A stretch of 64,000 nt of DNA from Thiohalobacter sp. (GCF_027000115.1 NZ_JALTON010000054.1:1-64000), one strand, 5' to 3'; shown: positions 1 through 10,842, counted from the first letter of the stretch. Numbers and translations: made by a program. Notes: generated from the sequence alone by a model not told the origin.

Positions 1-77
1 CCACAGTGGCGGCACTTGAAGCGCCCGTCAGCAAGCTTCCAGGCCCGGGTATATCCGCATTCTGTACACCGTCTCAT
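1..77 (-). mobile_element. IS1595-like transposase, N-terminal zinc ribbon only (runs off left edge)
   Basis: Reading the minus strand from an ATG at 77 gives 25 codons open to the window edge. They hold two CxxC pairs, C-T-E-C at residues 4-7 and C-R-H-C at 21-24, separated by a W-K-L-A-D-G-R-F-K stretch. That spacing and the 'l.dGr.kC..C' pattern match the zinc ribbon that opens IS1595/ISXO2-type transposases. An in-frame TAG at 90-92 fixes the start at or near 77. Only the DNA-binding ribbon is visible; the DDE/DDN catalytic part would lie outside the window. Another short zinc-ribbon protein cannot be excluded. Confidence 0.5.
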
Positions 78-82
78 ACACA

Positions 83-104
83 GACCAGACTAGTCGATCT
101 GGTC
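83..104. repeat. Short inverted repeat beside the transposase start
   Basis: GACCAGA (83-89) and TCTGGTC (98-104) are perfect 7-bp inverted arms around an 8-nt loop, immediately upstream of the putative transposase start. It could be part of the insertion-sequence end or an operator-like site. The element's true terminal repeat cannot be recognised with only one end in view. Confidence 0.35.
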
Positions 105-128
105 CGATTTGCTTAGGAATTACCTAAT

Positions 129-154
129 AAAAAACCCTCCCCGATTGGGGAGGG
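129..154 (-). terminator. Rho-independent terminator of the DsrC-like gene
   Basis: CCCTCCCC (135-142) and GGGGAGGG (147-154) form a perfect 8-bp stem with a GATT loop. Six A residues at 129-134 on the plus strand become a T tract just after the hairpin when read on the minus strand. It lies 67 bp past the stop of the minus-strand DsrC-like gene, so it is oriented to end that transcript. Confidence 0.8.
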
Positions 155-221
155 AATGCTACACCCCTCGAAGAAAAGGGTTTGAACAAGGGTCGGGGTG
201 TCGTTGCGCGGTCGTTGAAAC

Positions 222-1016
222 TCAGCCGTCGATGCAGCCCTGGGGCTCCGGCAGGCCGGCGATGCGTGAACCCTGGCGCGACGGCCCCTTGGGGAAGAGG
301 CTGTACAGGTGGTCGCGGCTGGCCCGATCCGGACCCAGTTCCTCGGCCATGTGCTTCATCAGGATCTTCACCATGGGCGTGATGCCGTACTCGAAGTAGA
401 AACTGCGCAGGAAATTGATCACCTGCCAGTGATCCTGGGTCAGCTCGATACCTTCCTTGCGCGCCAGATGCTCGGCCACGCGCTCGTTCCAGCACGACAG
501 GTCCAGCAGGTTGCCGGTGGGCGTGACCTCGAAGGTCTTGCCCTCGAATTCGAAGCTGCCGACGAAGTGACCGGCGGCCTCGCCAGCGCCTGCGGAAGAC
601 ACCTGGCTCCGGGCCTTCGAGTTGGCATAGGTCCGCCGTTCCAGCTCGGCGTCCAGATGCGGCACCGGGATGCCGGCGATGCGGGCGCCCTGCAGGCGCA
701 CGTCACCCGGGAACAGGCCATCCAGCACGGCGTCATCGGCCAGTCCCTCGTGCCCGGCGTCGCGCAAGGCGCGCTTGAGCAGCTTGCGCACGGGCGAGAC
801 GTTATAGGTCTGATAGTAGTTGCGCATGACATCGATCACCGCCCAGTGTTCGGCGGTCAGTTCGAGGCCCTGGGCCGCGGCCATCGCGGCGGCGACATCG
901 CGGGACCATTCGGACAGATTTCTGAGACCGCCCTCGGGCAGCACGGCAACGGACTTGCCATTGACGTTCAGGGACCCTTCGGCGGGGAAATTGACGACAG
1001 TGGAGGTGTTTGGCAT
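222..1016 (-). CDS. Tandem DsrC/TusE-like sulfur-carrier family protein
   Basis: The 264-residue product holds two copies of the roughly 110-residue DsrC/TusE fold. Copy one spans about residues 10-125 and copy two about 150-264. Both show the family landmarks: a 'G(K)-x-F/V...G-L-x-x-L' opening, L-T-x-x-H-W, and L-F-P-x near the end. The C-terminal copy ends R-I-A-G-L-P-E-P-Q-G-C-I-D-G. Its Cys261 matches the terminal sulfur-carrying cysteine, but the second DsrC cysteine eleven residues earlier is Ser250, as in TusE-type proteins that keep one cysteine. The N-terminal copy has no cysteine at either place. Family members carry persulfide sulfur in Dsr oxidation or tRNA 2-thiolation; which applies here is unknown. 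An AGAAGG-type ribosome site precedes the ATG. Confidence 0.8.
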   Translation of the reverse strand: MPNTSTVVNFPAEGSLNVNGKSVAVLPEGGLRNLSEWSRDVAAAMAAAQGLELTAEHWAVIDVMRNYYQTYNVSPVRKLLKRALRDAGHEGLADDAVLDGLFPGDVRLQGARIAGIPVPHLDAELERRTYANSKARSQVSSAGAGEAAGHFVGSFEFEGKTFEVTPTGNLLDLSCWNERVAEHLARKEGIELTQDHWQVINFLRSFYFEYGITPMVKILMKHMAEELGPDRASRDHLYSLFPKGPSRQGSRIAGLPEPQGCIDG

Positions 1017-1247
1017 GGCGGAAAACCCTTCTCGTTCGGTGGTCTTGTGCCTGCGCCGCGCATCAATGCGCTTCGCATCCGGTCACTCGGCCCGCTTGGC
1101 CGGGCTTGCGATCCCTGCCGGGATCAGTGACCGTTACCCTTCATAGCGGTCCCGCGCGAGCGAACTTGAGGCGTGGCGGCAGCTTTTTCCCGCCGCGGTT
1201 TCTCCATGTGATAACCTTTTGTTTTCAAAGAACATCGGGGACTTACC

Positions 1248-1628
1248 ATGAAACACCAGCAGATCCGGCTGGAATGCGGCCCGGGCGTCGCCAGGCGGCT
1301 GGTGGACCTGCTTCGGGACTACACCGAAGTCGCCTTTCCGGCACACAGCACCGACTGCGCCCAGGTAGCGCGCGAGGCCATGCTGGATGCGATTGCCAGC
1401 CTGGAATCGAGCCTGCTCGCGGAGGGCCGGGCCGAGTACAGCAAGCGGCTGCGGGCCATGTTCCGTGAGGCGGTGAAAATGCACTTCGAGCTGCATGCCG
1501 CGGAAACCGGCGAATGCTGCGAGGCCCGCACCGCCGCACTGCACGCCCTGTGCGGCGGCGAAGCGCTTGCGGATGCGGACTATGCCGCGGCCGAGACACG
1601 TGACCGCGCGGCCGGCCACAAGGCCTGA
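1248..1628 (+). CDS. Hypothetical protein, 126 aa
   Basis: I do not recognise this family. The ATG follows an A-rich leader with a GGGGA ribosome-binding-like run about 8 nt upstream. The product is acidic and predicted mostly helical, with an R/K-rich helix around residues 60-85, a Cys-Cys pair near residue 95 and a further Cys near 106. It has no signal peptide or membrane segment. It is divergent from the DsrC-like gene across a 231-bp intergenic region, which could serve both genes, but nothing in the sequence proves a functional link. Confidence 0.6.
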   Translation: MKHQQIRLECGPGVARRLVDLLRDYTEVAFPAHSTDCAQVAREAMLDAIASLESSLLAEGRAEYSKRLRAMFREAVKMHFELHAAETGECCEARTAALHALCGGEALADADYAAAETRDRAAGHKA

Positions 1629-1821
1629 GCCAACCCCGGCGGGCCACGGACTGCTCGAATCAGGGCCGGCTGTTGCACCGGTCAAGGCGCCTGCCAGGCC
1701 GTCCATGGGGGAGGTCCTGATGCAGATTCCGGTCGCAGGTGGTAGCATCGACGCCGCTCGATACCCTGTCCGGCATGATAGCACGCCGCCAGCCTGATAC
1801 CAGATGTCACGCAACCGTTGA

Positions 1822-2532
1822 ATGTCGGAGCCACCCGTGCGACCCAGGTTCAGTCTTTCCCCCGGCGCCCATGAACGCCAGCTCATGGCACGGGCCGACA
1901 ACCCCTTGTTCCCCGAAGATCGGCGCTCGGTGACCGCTGCCGACGTACTGTCCGCCCAACTGCGCGACCAGAACGAACTCAAGGCCTTCATGGAGGACTT
2001 CCAGGCGCTGGTGCAGCGAGCCGTGGAACTGGAGCCGAACGCCGACAGCGAGGTGATCCTGAAACTGAAGGAAGACCTCGACCGCGCCTACGAAACCGTG
2101 TGTGGACTGATGGGCGATCTGGACGAGATCCGGCAGGCCATCCGCAGACTGGTCACTACCATCATGTCGGCCGTGCGCAAGGGCGCGGGGAACGACGCCG
2201 CTGCCCTCGCCCGGCTCGACGACGAGGATGCCGCCCGCGCCCTGCACTACCGGCTGCTGGAACACCCGCTGGTCGCCGACCTGCTGCGCGCGGATGATCT
2301 CATCAATGCGGATGAACTGCTGCCCACCCTCCTCAGCGCCGAGCCCGACGCATTCGCAGCCGCCCTGCAACTGTTCACGCCGGAGCAGCTCGGGCAGCTC
2401 ATCCAGGATGGCCACCGCCTTGTGCAAGCCGCCGGCGACTCCCGGCACCCCCGGCTGCGCGACGCCGCCGAGCGACTTGCGGAAATGGAACGTCACGCGG
2501 CGGCCCTGGCCGATGACCACACGGCCAACTGA
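1822..2532 (+). CDS. Hypothetical coiled-coil-rich protein, 236 aa
   Basis: I do not recognise the family. The protein is soluble and strongly helical, with heptad-like stretches at about residues 45-120 and again near the C-terminus, and no motif I can assign. No good ribosome site precedes the ATG at 1822. An in-frame ATG at 1885 is an alternative start, so the N-terminus is uncertain. It lies 87 bp upstream of the diguanylate cyclase gene on the same strand, so co-transcription with it is possible. Confidence 0.6.
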   Translation: MSEPPVRPRFSLSPGAHERQLMARADNPLFPEDRRSVTAADVLSAQLRDQNELKAFMEDFQALVQRAVELEPNADSEVILKLKEDLDRAYETVCGLMGDLDEIRQAIRRLVTTIMSAVRKGAGNDAAALARLDDEDAARALHYRLLEHPLVADLLRADDLINADELLPTLLSAEPDAFAAALQLFTPEQLGQLIQDGHRLVQAAGDSRHPRLRDAAERLAEMERHAAALADDHTAN

Positions 2533-2619
2533 CCCGACCGGCAGCCTTGCCGCCGCCAGGGGTTTGGGCTACTTTCTGCACGCTCGGCATTACGCCGCTG
2601 CTCCAGGGGAAAGGGCATC

Positions 2620-3732
2620 ATGAGCCGTCGCAGACGTACCGATCGGGACCGCCGTTCCGGCCAGGACCGGCGCAACCATCCGGAGGATCCGCACCACCCC
2701 TACCCCATGCGCTTCCCCGGCTGGTCGGAACAGCTGGTCCAGTATCTGACCCGCTACCTGTTCTTCTTCCTCGGTCTGCTCTACTTCAATGCCATGGAGG
2801 GCATCGAGCCGACCTGGCTGACGACAGCACAACTCAATGCCGTGTACGCCCTGTACTTCGTCGTCAACACGGCCAACTTCGTGCATGCCAGCCTGCATCA
2901 TGTCAGTCTGACGCGATTCCGCTTCGCCATGTGGGTGGACATCCTGATCACCACCCTCTCGGTGCTCAACGATCCCTATGACATTCCGCCCTCGCTGCTG
3001 GTATTCATCATGGTGGTGCTGGGCAATGGCATGCGCTACGGCATGCGCCTGTTCGGAGAGGCACTGGTGGCAAGCTTTGCCGCCGTCATGCTGATCTTCA
3101 GCCTGCGCTATTCGGGCATGGGCAGCGACATCACCCCGGGCATCATTTTCATGAACCTGTTCGGCGGTATCATCCTGCTCTACGCCTATATCCTGATGGG
3201 ACGCATCGAGCAGTCGCGCACCATTCTCGAACGCAAGAGCCGAATCGACACCCTGACCGGCCTCATGAACCGCCGCGCGCTGCTGGAGACCGCGGAGTCC
3301 CTGTTCGATCGCACCAACTTCGAGCACGACCGCTTCGTGGTCATGTTCGCCGATCTCGACCGCTTCAAGGAGATCAACGACACCCACGGTCATGCCGCCG
3401 GGGACCAGGTGCTGCGCCGCTTCGCCGACATCCTCACCGGTACCCTGCGCGAGACCGACCATGCGGGCCGCATGGGTGGCGACGAGTTCGTGGTGATCCT
3501 CACCGACACCTCTCTGGAAGAAGCCGTGCATGCGGCCGGCCGCATCCAGAAGGCCGTGCGCGACGGCGCCGAGGAGGCCGGGCTCGACTACAGTGTCACC
3601 ATCGGCATCGGCGAGGCCCCGGCCCATGGACGCACCTTCGACCGCCTGCTCGAACACGTCGACCAGGCCCTGTATCGCGGCAAGGTGGACGATCGCGGCG
3701 GCATTCGCCTGGCCGAAGCGGACGCCGCCTGA
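2620..3732 (+). CDS. Membrane-bound GGDEF diguanylate cyclase
   Basis: This is predicted to make cyclic di-GMP from two GTP at the inner membrane. The 370-residue product has a basic N-terminal tail, about six hydrophobic segments between residues 40 and 195, then a GGDEF domain beginning at the D-T-L-T-G-L-x-N-R-R signature. The active-site loop reads G-G-D-E-F near residue 286, so it is intact. An R-E-T-D tetrad five residues before it matches the RxxD inhibitory site that binds product. The ATG is preceded by GGGAAAGG. There is no EAL domain. The signal sensed by the membrane part cannot be told from sequence. Confidence 0.92.
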   Translation: MSRRRRTDRDRRSGQDRRNHPEDPHHPYPMRFPGWSEQLVQYLTRYLFFFLGLLYFNAMEGIEPTWLTTAQLNAVYALYFVVNTANFVHASLHHVSLTRFRFAMWVDILITTLSVLNDPYDIPPSLLVFIMVVLGNGMRYGMRLFGEALVASFAAVMLIFSLRYSGMGSDITPGIIFMNLFGGIILLYAYILMGRIEQSRTILERKSRIDTLTGLMNRRALLETAESLFDRTNFEHDRFVVMFADLDRFKEINDTHGHAAGDQVLRRFADILTGTLRETDHAGRMGGDEFVVILTDTSLEEAVHAAGRIQKAVRDGAEEAGLDYSVTIGIGEAPAHGRTFDRLLEHVDQALYRGKVDDRGGIRLAEADAA

Positions 3733-3744
3733 GGCCGCCACCAC

Positions 3745-4254
3745 ATGCCCGAGCTGGCGCTGTTGCGGCATGCCAAGTCCGACTGGAGCGCCAGCCTCCC
3801 CGATCGCGAACGCTCCCTCAACGCCCGCGGCCGACGCGACGCCCGCCATATCGGCCGCTGGCTCGCGGAAACCGGCTGGATACCCGACCTGATCCTCGCC
3901 TCGCCTGCGCGACGCGTACGGGAAACGCTCGCCAACCTGCGCGCGGAAACCGGCTGGCCCGAGTCGCTCGTGCGATGGGAAGACGCCCTCTATCTCGCCC
4001 CTGAGCGCATCCTCGCCGAGCGGGTGCGCCGGCTGCCCGATGATCGCGCTCGGGTGCTGCTGACAGGCCACAACCCGGGACTGGAGCAGTTACTGCTCCG
4101 GCTCGCCGAACAGCCACCCGCGCCCCAGGACAACGGCAAGCTGTTCACCACGGCCAATCTCGCCCTCATGGAACTGCCCTGCTGGCATCGTCTGGAGCCA
4201 CAGGGGGCGAGGCTGCTCGCTTTCGTGCGGCCGAAGGAGCTGGATGAGGCGTGA
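3745..4254 (+). CDS. SixA-like histidine phosphatase
   Basis: A 169-residue histidine-phosphatase-superfamily protein. The catalytic R-H-A motif lies at residues 8-10 and the second conserved histidine in T-G-H-N-P-G-L. SixA enzymes dephosphorylate phosphohistidine on signalling proteins; the exact substrate here is unknown. The start lies 12 bp after the diguanylate cyclase stop, so the two are probably co-transcribed. The 3' end runs into a GTGAGGC-type repeat sequence and is convergent with serS. Confidence 0.85.
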   Translation: MPELALLRHAKSDWSASLPDRERSLNARGRRDARHIGRWLAETGWIPDLILASPARRVRETLANLRAETGWPESLVRWEDALYLAPERILAERVRRLPDDRARVLLTGHNPGLEQLLLRLAEQPPAPQDNGKLFTTANLALMELPCWHRLEPQGARLLAFVRPKELDEA

Positions 4255-4262
4255 GGCGGAGT

Positions 4263-5661
<1,399 letters not shown>

Positions 5662-5675
5662 TCAGGGGCGGGATT

Positions 5676-5981
5676 TCAAATGAAGACCTGACCGGACCAG
5701 GTGACCAGGTGGCCCGGTTCCAGGATGCCATTGAGATGGGCAATGATGCCGGACACCCGTTCCGGCGTGTCGAAGAACTCGATCACCAGCGGCAGGTCCA
5801 GCGACAGGTCGACCAGGCTCGCGGTATGCACCTTCCCCGAGGACCCGAACCCGCTGATGCCACGAAACACCGTCACGCCGCGCACCGTTTCCTCGTCGTG
5901 CAGGCGGCTGACGATTTCCCGCGCGCGCGGGTCCTCCTCGGTGAGATAGATGCGCACGAAGGTCACGCTTTCGGTCTTCAT
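5676..5981 (-). CDS. DUF190 family protein (PII-like fold)
   Basis: The ATG at 5981 overlaps the crcB stop by four bases (ATGA), giving a 101-residue protein that opens M-K-T-E-S-V-T-F-V-R-I-Y-L. The length and the central R-G-V-T-V-F-R-G-I-S-G-F-G segment are typical of DUF190 proteins, which have a ferredoxin-like, PII-like fold. No enzymatic residues are known for the family. Translational coupling to the fluoride channel gene suggests a regulatory or accessory role for that channel, which is inference. Confidence 0.85.
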   Translation of the reverse strand: MKTESVTFVRIYLTEEDPRAREIVSRLHDEETVRGVTVFRGISGFGSSGKVHTASLVDLSLDLPLVIEFFDTPERVSGIIAHLNGILEPGHLVTWSGQVFI

Positions 5982-6352
5982 AGCTGCCTCGCCATCAGTA
6001 CGCCGGCGCCCGCCGCCAGCACGCACAGCGCCACGCTGAACAGGGCATTGGCCAGCGCCCGGCCCAGTGCACCCGCTTCGATCAGGCTGACCGTTTCCAT
6101 GGAAAAGGTCGAGAAGGTGGTGAAGGCGCCCAGCAGGCCGATGAGCAGAAACGCCCGCCAGCCCGGACCGGCGGCGCTGCGCTCGATCAGCCACACGAAC
6201 AGCAGCCCCATCAGCAGGCTGCCGGCCACGTTCACCACCAGCGTCCCCCACGGAAAGCCGCGCCCCGCCAGCAGGTACACGGCATTCGAAACCCAGTAGC
6301 GCAAGAGGGCCCCGACGGCGCCTCCGGCGGCGATGGCCAGCCACTGGTTCAC
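5978..6352 (-). CDS. crcB: Fluoride ion channel CrcB/Fluc
   Basis: Small inner-membrane protein that exports fluoride as a dual-topology dimer. The start chosen is GTG at 6352, giving V/M-N-Q-W-L-A-I-A, the usual family N-terminus and 124 residues; an ATG at 6391 would add 13 residues. Four hydrophobic segments are visible. The conserved motifs are P-W-G-T-L-V-V-N, which includes the channel asparagine, and G-A-F-T-T-F-S-T-F-S. No fluoride riboswitch is evident upstream. The 3' end overlaps the DUF190 gene by ATGA. Confidence 0.93.
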   Translation of the reverse strand: MNQWLAIAAGGAVGALLRYWVSNAVYLLAGRGFPWGTLVVNVAGSLLMGLLFVWLIERSAAGPGWRAFLLIGLLGAFTTFSTFSMETVSLIEAGALGRALANALFSVALCVLAAGAGVLMARQL

Positions 6353-6400
6353 TCGCGTTTTCCGCCAGGCTCCGACATGGGCGAGCATCATACAACAGAA

Positions 6401-6605
6401 GTGAGGCGTGAGGCGTGAGGCGAGAAAACAGGGTAGCCGGGATGCGAGCCGGTGGCCGGAATCCGGACACCGCTACAGACGCCCGGCTTTTCCCGCCCTC
6501 CCCGTCCTTCGGGCCGCCCAGCGGGCGTTCAAGGCGCTCCGCGCTTTTTCGTTTCGCCCCAGGCTACGCGCATTCGATCTCCTCACTCCCCACGCCTCAC
6601 TCCCC
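6401..6605. repeat. Composite intergenic repeat between crcB and rarA
   Basis: Three tandem copies of GTGAGGC (6401-6421) open the region, and the complementary GCCTCAC lies at 6594-6600. Inside them GTAGCC (6433-6438) pairs with GGCTAC (6562-6567), flanking roughly 135 bp of hairpin-prone, GC-rich sequence that includes a GCGGAGCGCC-type dyad. The GTGAGGC word and the GTAGCC core also occur in the element at the serS 3' end. The right arm reaches into the rarA stop codon. It looks like a non-coding dispersed repeat rather than a gene. Confidence 0.45.
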
Positions 6606-7910
6606 CCGCGCCTTCCGATCCAGCGCCCGCAGGCGCTCGAGCTTGGCGCGGATCTTCTGCTCCAGCCCGCGGTCCACCGGCTCGTAGTAACGGGTCTCGG
6701 GCATCTCCTCCGGAAAATAGCGCTCGCCGGCGGCGTAGCCCCCGGGCTCGTCGTGGGCGTAGCGGTAGCGATGACCATAGCCCAGTTCCTTCATCAATCG
6801 CGTCGGTGCGTTGCGCAGGTGCAGGGGCACCTCCAGCGAACCGTAGCGGCGGGCGTCGGCGCTGGCGGCCTTGAAGGCGCTGTACACCGCGTTGCTCTTG
6901 GGCGCGCAGGCGAGATAGACCACGGCCTGGGCCAGCGCCAGCTCGCCCTCGGGACTGCCGAGGCGCGCCTGCGCGTCCCAGGCGTCGAGACACAGCGACA
7001 GCGCGCGCGGGTCGGCGTTGCCGATGTCCTCGGAGGCCATGCGCACGATGCGGCGCGCCAGGTACAGCGGGTCGCAGCCGCCGTCCAGCATGCGCGCGAG
7101 CCAGTACAGGGCCGCATCCGGCGACGAACCGCGGACCGACTTGTGCAGCGCGGAGATCTGGTCGTAGAAGGCCTCGCCGCCCTTGTCGAAACGGCGCACG
7201 CCGCCGGCGATGACCTCGTTGACCACCGCCTCGTCGATACGCGCCCCCTGCCCCTCGGCCTCGGCCAGGTCGGCGGCGATCTCCAGGAGGTTGAGGGCGC
7301 GGCGCGCGTCGCCGTCTGCCGCCCGGGCAATACGATCGCGCAGCTCCGGGGCCAGCTCGATGCCGCGGTCGCCAAGACCCCGTTCGCGGTCTTCGAGGGC
7401 CTGGTCGATGATGGCGCGCAGCGCCCCGGCATCCAGCGCCTTGAGCACATAGGTCCGGGCACGGGACAGCAGGGCGTTGTTCAGCTCGAAGGACGGGTTC
7501 TCGGTGGTGGCACCAACGAACAGCACGGTGCCGTCCTCGACGAAGGGCAGGAAGGCATCCTGCTGCGCCTTGTTGAATCGGTGCACCTCGTCGACGAACA
7601 GGATGGTCTGGCGGCCGTCGATCTCGCGCTGGCGGCGGGCGGCATCGACCGCCGCGCGAATGTCCTTGACCCCGGCCAGCACCGCCGAGAGGGTGCGGAA
7701 CTCGGCATTGGCGGTACGCGCGAACAGCCGCGCCAGCGTGGTCTTGCCGGTGCCGGGCGGACCCCAGAACACCATGGAATGCAGCCGCCCCTGCTCCAGC
7801 GCCACCCGCAGGGGCTTGCCCGGCCCGAGCAGATGCGCCTGGCCGATGAATTCATCGAGGCTGCGCGGCCGCATGCGGTCGGCCAGCGGGCGATGACGGT
7901 CGTCGTTCAT
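6597..7910 (-). CDS. rarA: Replication-associated recombination protein A (RarA/MgsA AAA+ ATPase)
   Basis: A clamp-loader-like AAA+ ATPase that acts at stalled replication forks. The start chosen is ATG at 7910 ([10 protein letters not shown]), giving 437 residues; a GTG at 7937 would overlap lolA. Walker A reads G-P-P-G-T-G-K-T near residue 52 and Walker B ends D-E-V-H. The C-terminal MgsA tetramerisation part includes the [13 protein letters not shown] segment typical of the family. It lies 10 bp downstream of lolA in the classic ftsK-lolA-rarA run. Confidence 0.95.
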   Translation of the reverse strand: MNDDRHRPLADRMRPRSLDEFIGQAHLLGPGKPLRVALEQGRLHSMVFWGPPGTGKTTLARLFARTANAEFRTLSAVLAGVKDIRAAVDAARRQREIDGRQTILFVDEVHRFNKAQQDAFLPFVEDGTVLFVGATTENPSFELNNALLSRARTYVLKALDAGALRAIIDQALEDRERGLGDRGIELAPELRDRIARAADGDARRALNLLEIAADLAEAEGQGARIDEAVVNEVIAGGVRRFDKGGEAFYDQISALHKSVRGSSPDAALYWLARMLDGGCDPLYLARRIVRMASEDIGNADPRALSLCLDAWDAQARLGSPEGELALAQAVVYLACAPKSNAVYSAFKAASADARRYGSLEVPLHLRNAPTRLMKELGYGHRYRYAHDEPGGYAAGERYFPEEMPETRYYEPVDRGLEQKIRAKLERLRALDRKARGE

Positions 7911-7920
7911 GCTGCGGACT

Positions 7921-8529
7921 TCAGGGCGCGGGCGCACGAATCACGTCGGTACCGGGGGGCGGGTCGAAGCGGAAGCGCGCCGGGTCGAGCGGCGGATTGC
8001 GACGGGGATTGCGGAAGTGGATGCGGGTGGTCTGGCCGAAGCCGTCGCCGAGTTCCATGCCGGTGAGCATGCCGCCGGAGAAGGCCAGCAGTACCCGCCG
8101 CCAGGGGCTGTCCGGGTCACGCGCGGCCAGCACCACCAGCTCGCCGCCATCGATCTCTTCACGCTGTACCACCTCGAACAGCGCGCCCACGGGCCGGTCG
8201 CTGGCCAGCAGCACTGCCGGCGTCCCGGCCAGCGCGGCCTGCTGGTCGGCGGCAGTGGCCTGCTCCAGGTCGGCATCGTAGCTCCACAGCGTCTGGCCGT
8301 CGCCTAGCAACAGCTGGCGGTAGGGACGGACATAGTCCCAGCGGAACCGGTCAGGGCGCAGGATGGCCACCTCGCCGGCGGACTGCTGGATGGTCTGGTC
8401 CTGGGCATCGATGACGGTCTGCTCGAAATCGGCAGTGAAGCCGGTTAGCCCGTCGAAGAAGCGTTCGAACTGGCCGCCCCAGGACAGGGCCGGGAACAGC
8501 AGCGAAAGCAGCAGGAGAAAACGCGGCAT
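7921..8529 (-). CDS. lolA: Outer-membrane lipoprotein carrier protein LolA
   Basis: Periplasmic chaperone that ferries lipoproteins from the LolCDE transporter to LolB. The 202-residue precursor has a short N-terminal signal peptide (about residues 1-18, ending A-L-S-W-G-G). The mature part carries the family pattern F-x-A-D-F-E-Q and R-P-D-R-F-R-W-D-Y. The gene begins three bases after the ftsK stop, so the two are surely co-transcribed. Confidence 0.95.
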   Translation of the reverse strand: MPRFLLLLSLLFPALSWGGQFERFFDGLTGFTADFEQTVIDAQDQTIQQSAGEVAILRPDRFRWDYVRPYRQLLLGDGQTLWSYDADLEQATAADQQAALAGTPAVLLASDRPVGALFEVVQREEIDGGELVVLAARDPDSPWRRVLLAFSGGMLTGMELGDGFGQTTRIHFRNPRRNPPLDPARFRFDPPPGTDVIRAPAP

Positions 8530-8532
8530 GGA

Positions 8533-10842
8533 TCAGTCCTCGGGCGGGGGCGGCGCCAGCACCTCGCGGCTGCCGTTGGCCTGCAGCGGCCCGACGATGC
8601 CCGCGGCCTCCATGGCCTCGATCATGCGCGCGGCGCGGTTGTAGCCGATCTTGAGCCGGCGCTGGACGCCAGAGATGGAGGCGCGGCGCGACTCGGTGAC
8701 GATGCGCACAGCCTCGTCGTAGAGCGGATCGCTTTCGCTGTCCTCGCCGCCCGCCGGGACCTCGCCCGGCAGCGCGCCGCCCGGAATGTCCGCCTCCAGG
8801 ATTTCGTCGAGATAGTCCGGCTCGCCGCTGCGCTTGAGGTGGTTCACCACCCGATGCACTTCCTGGTCGGCGACGAAGGCGCCGTGCACGCGCACGGGCA
8901 GGCCGGTACCGGGCGGGAGGTAGAGCATGTCGCCGTGACCCAGCAACTGTTCGGCGCCGGTCTGGTCGAGGATGGTCCGCGAATCCACCTTGGATGACAC
9001 CTGGAAGGCGATACGGGTGGGGATGTTGGCCTTGATCAGGCCGGTGATGACATCGACCGAGGGCCGCTGGGTGGCGAGGATGAGATGGATGCCGGAGGCG
9101 CGCGCCTTCTGCGCCAGCCTCGCGATCAGTTCCTCGACCTTCTTGCCCACCACCATCATCAGGTCGGCCAGCTCGTCGACGATGACCACGATGTAGGGCA
9201 GCGCGTCCAGGGTCGGCGGCTCCGGGTTCTCCTCCACGTGTTCGTCGGGATTGAACAGCGGGTCGGGGATGGGCTCGCCGGCGTCGATGGCCTCCTTCAC
9301 CTTGCGGTTGAAGTTGGCGATGTTGCGCACGCCCAGCGCGGCCATCAGCTTGTAGCGGCGTTCCATCTCCGCCACACACCAGCGCAGGGCGTTGGCCGCC
9401 TCCTTCATGTCGGTGACCACCGGCGTCAGCAGGTGCGGGATGCCCTCGTAGATGGACAGCTCCAGCATCTTGGGATCGATCATGATCAGCCGCACGTCGC
9501 GCGGCAGCGCCTTGTACAGCAGGCTGAGGATCATGGCATTGATGGCCACCGACTTGCCCGAGCCGGTGGTGCCCGCGACCAGCAGGTGCGGCATGCGCCC
9601 CAGATCGGCGACGATGGGGTGACCGCCGATGTCCTTGCCCAGCGCCAGGGTGAGCGGCGAGCTGCTGGCCTCGTATTCCTGGGAGCGGATGATCTCGGAC
9701 AGGGCGACGATCTCGCGGTGCTCGTTGGGGATCTCCAGCCCCATCACCGTGGTGCCCGGAATCACCTCCACCACGCGCACGCTGACCGCGGAGAGGGCGC
9801 GCGCCAGGTCCTTGGCCAGGTTGCTGATCTGGCTCACCTTCACGCCCGGCCCCGGCTGCAGCTCGAAGCGGGTGATGACCGGACCGGGTCGCACGGCCAC
9901 CACTTCGACCTCGATGCCGAAGTCGGCCAGCTTCATCTCCACCAGCCGCGACATGGCCTCCAGCGCTTCTTCCGAATAACCCGTCTCGCCCGGCCGCGGC
10001 TCGTCGAGCAGCGCCAGCGGCGGCCGCTCGGTATCGGGTGGCGGATCGAACAGCGGCACCTGGCGCTCCTTCTCCACCCGCTCGCTGGGCTTGACCTTGG
10101 GCACCAGCGGCTCGATCTTCGGCGGCTTGCGCTTCTCCACCTTCTGTTTCTCGACCTTGACCACCTCCTCGCGCGCCTTGCGCGCCCGATGGCCGGCAAT
10201 GGCATCGCGCAGCTGCGCCCAACCGGTACGCAGGCGCTCGATGGCGACCAGCGTCCAGTGGCCGGTGTGGTCCATGACCGCCAGCCAGGACAGGCCGGTG
10301 AACAGGGTGATGCCGGCCAGGAACAGGGCCAGCAGGAAGAGGGTCGCACCGAGGAAGCTGAAGGGCCCGGCCAGCCCCTCCCCGACTAGGTCGCCGAGGA
10401 TGCCCCCGGCGCTGAGGGGCAGGGTACCGGGGGCGATGCGGAAGTGCAGGCTGGCCAGGCCGCAGCCCGCCGCCACGGTCACCAGGAAGCCCGCCCAGCG
10501 CAGCGCCAGGGTGCGGTAGTCGATGTCCCCGGCCTCGGTGCGACCGCGGAAGATCAGCCAGCCCGAGTAGCCCACCATCACGGGAAACAGGTAGGCCATG
10601 TAGCCGATCAGGTACAGGGCCACGTCGGCGAACCAGGCACCGGCGCGGCCGCCGAGATTGGCGATCTCGCCGCGCGGCCCGCTGTAGGACCAGCCGGGAT
10701 CGGCGGGACTGTAGCTCAGCAGGGAGACGAACAGATACAGCGCCACCGCGCCGAGCACGATCAGCGCACCCTCGCGCGCCCCGCGACTGACATGGTGGGT
10801 GAGCGGTGTCCGGCCCCGCTGTTTTCGACGTGCCTGTGCCAA
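8533..10842 (-). CDS. ftsK: DNA translocase FtsK
   Basis: Septal DNA pump that clears chromosome termini and activates XerCD at dif. It has 769 residues with a TTG start at 10842 and AAGGA five bases upstream. Four or five hydrophobic segments occupy residues 25-190. A short charged K/E-rich linker follows (about 215-275), much shorter than the E. coli linker. The RecA-like motor carries Walker [11 protein letters not shown]-terminal winged-helix gamma domain (D-P-L-Y-D-E-A-V...) reads the polar KOPS sequences. lolA and rarA follow directly. Confidence 0.97.
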   Translation of the reverse strand: MAQARRKQRGRTPLTHHVSRGAREGALIVLGAVALYLFVSLLSYSPADPGWSYSGPRGEIANLGGRAGAWFADVALYLIGYMAYLFPVMVGYSGWLIFRGRTEAGDIDYRTLALRWAGFLVTVAAGCGLASLHFRIAPGTLPLSAGGILGDLVGEGLAGPFSFLGATLFLLALFLAGITLFTGLSWLAVMDHTGHWTLVAIERLRTGWAQLRDAIAGHRARKAREEVVKVEKQKVEKRKPPKIEPLVPKVKPSERVEKERQVPLFDPPPDTERPPLALLDEPRPGETGYSEEALEAMSRLVEMKLADFGIEVEVVAVRPGPVITRFELQPGPGVKVSQISNLAKDLARALSAVSVRVVEVIPGTTVMGLEIPNEHREIVALSEIIRSQEYEASSSPLTLALGKDIGGHPIVADLGRMPHLLVAGTTGSGKSVAINAMILSLLYKALPRDVRLIMIDPKMLELSIYEGIPHLLTPVVTDMKEAANALRWCVAEMERRYKLMAALGVRNIANFNRKVKEAIDAGEPIPDPLFNPDEHVEENPEPPTLDALPYIVVIVDELADLMMVVGKKVEELIARLAQKARASGIHLILATQRPSVDVITGLIKANIPTRIAFQVSSKVDSRTILDQTGAEQLLGHGDMLYLPPGTGLPVRVHGAFVADQEVHRVVNHLKRSGEPDYLDEILEADIPGGALPGEVPAGGEDSESDPLYDEAVRIVTESRRASISGVQRRLKIGYNRAARMIEAMEAAGIVGPLQANGSREVLAPPPPED

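Noticed and set aside
309-1130. Long plus-strand frame opposite the DsrC-like gene
   Set aside because: It is an antisense shadow of a gene with clear family motifs, has no ribosome site and no recognisable domain. High GC content produces many such frames.
6353-6596. Fluoride riboswitch upstream of crcB
   Set aside because: The minus strand here lacks the conserved riboswitch core and is taken up by repeat sequence.
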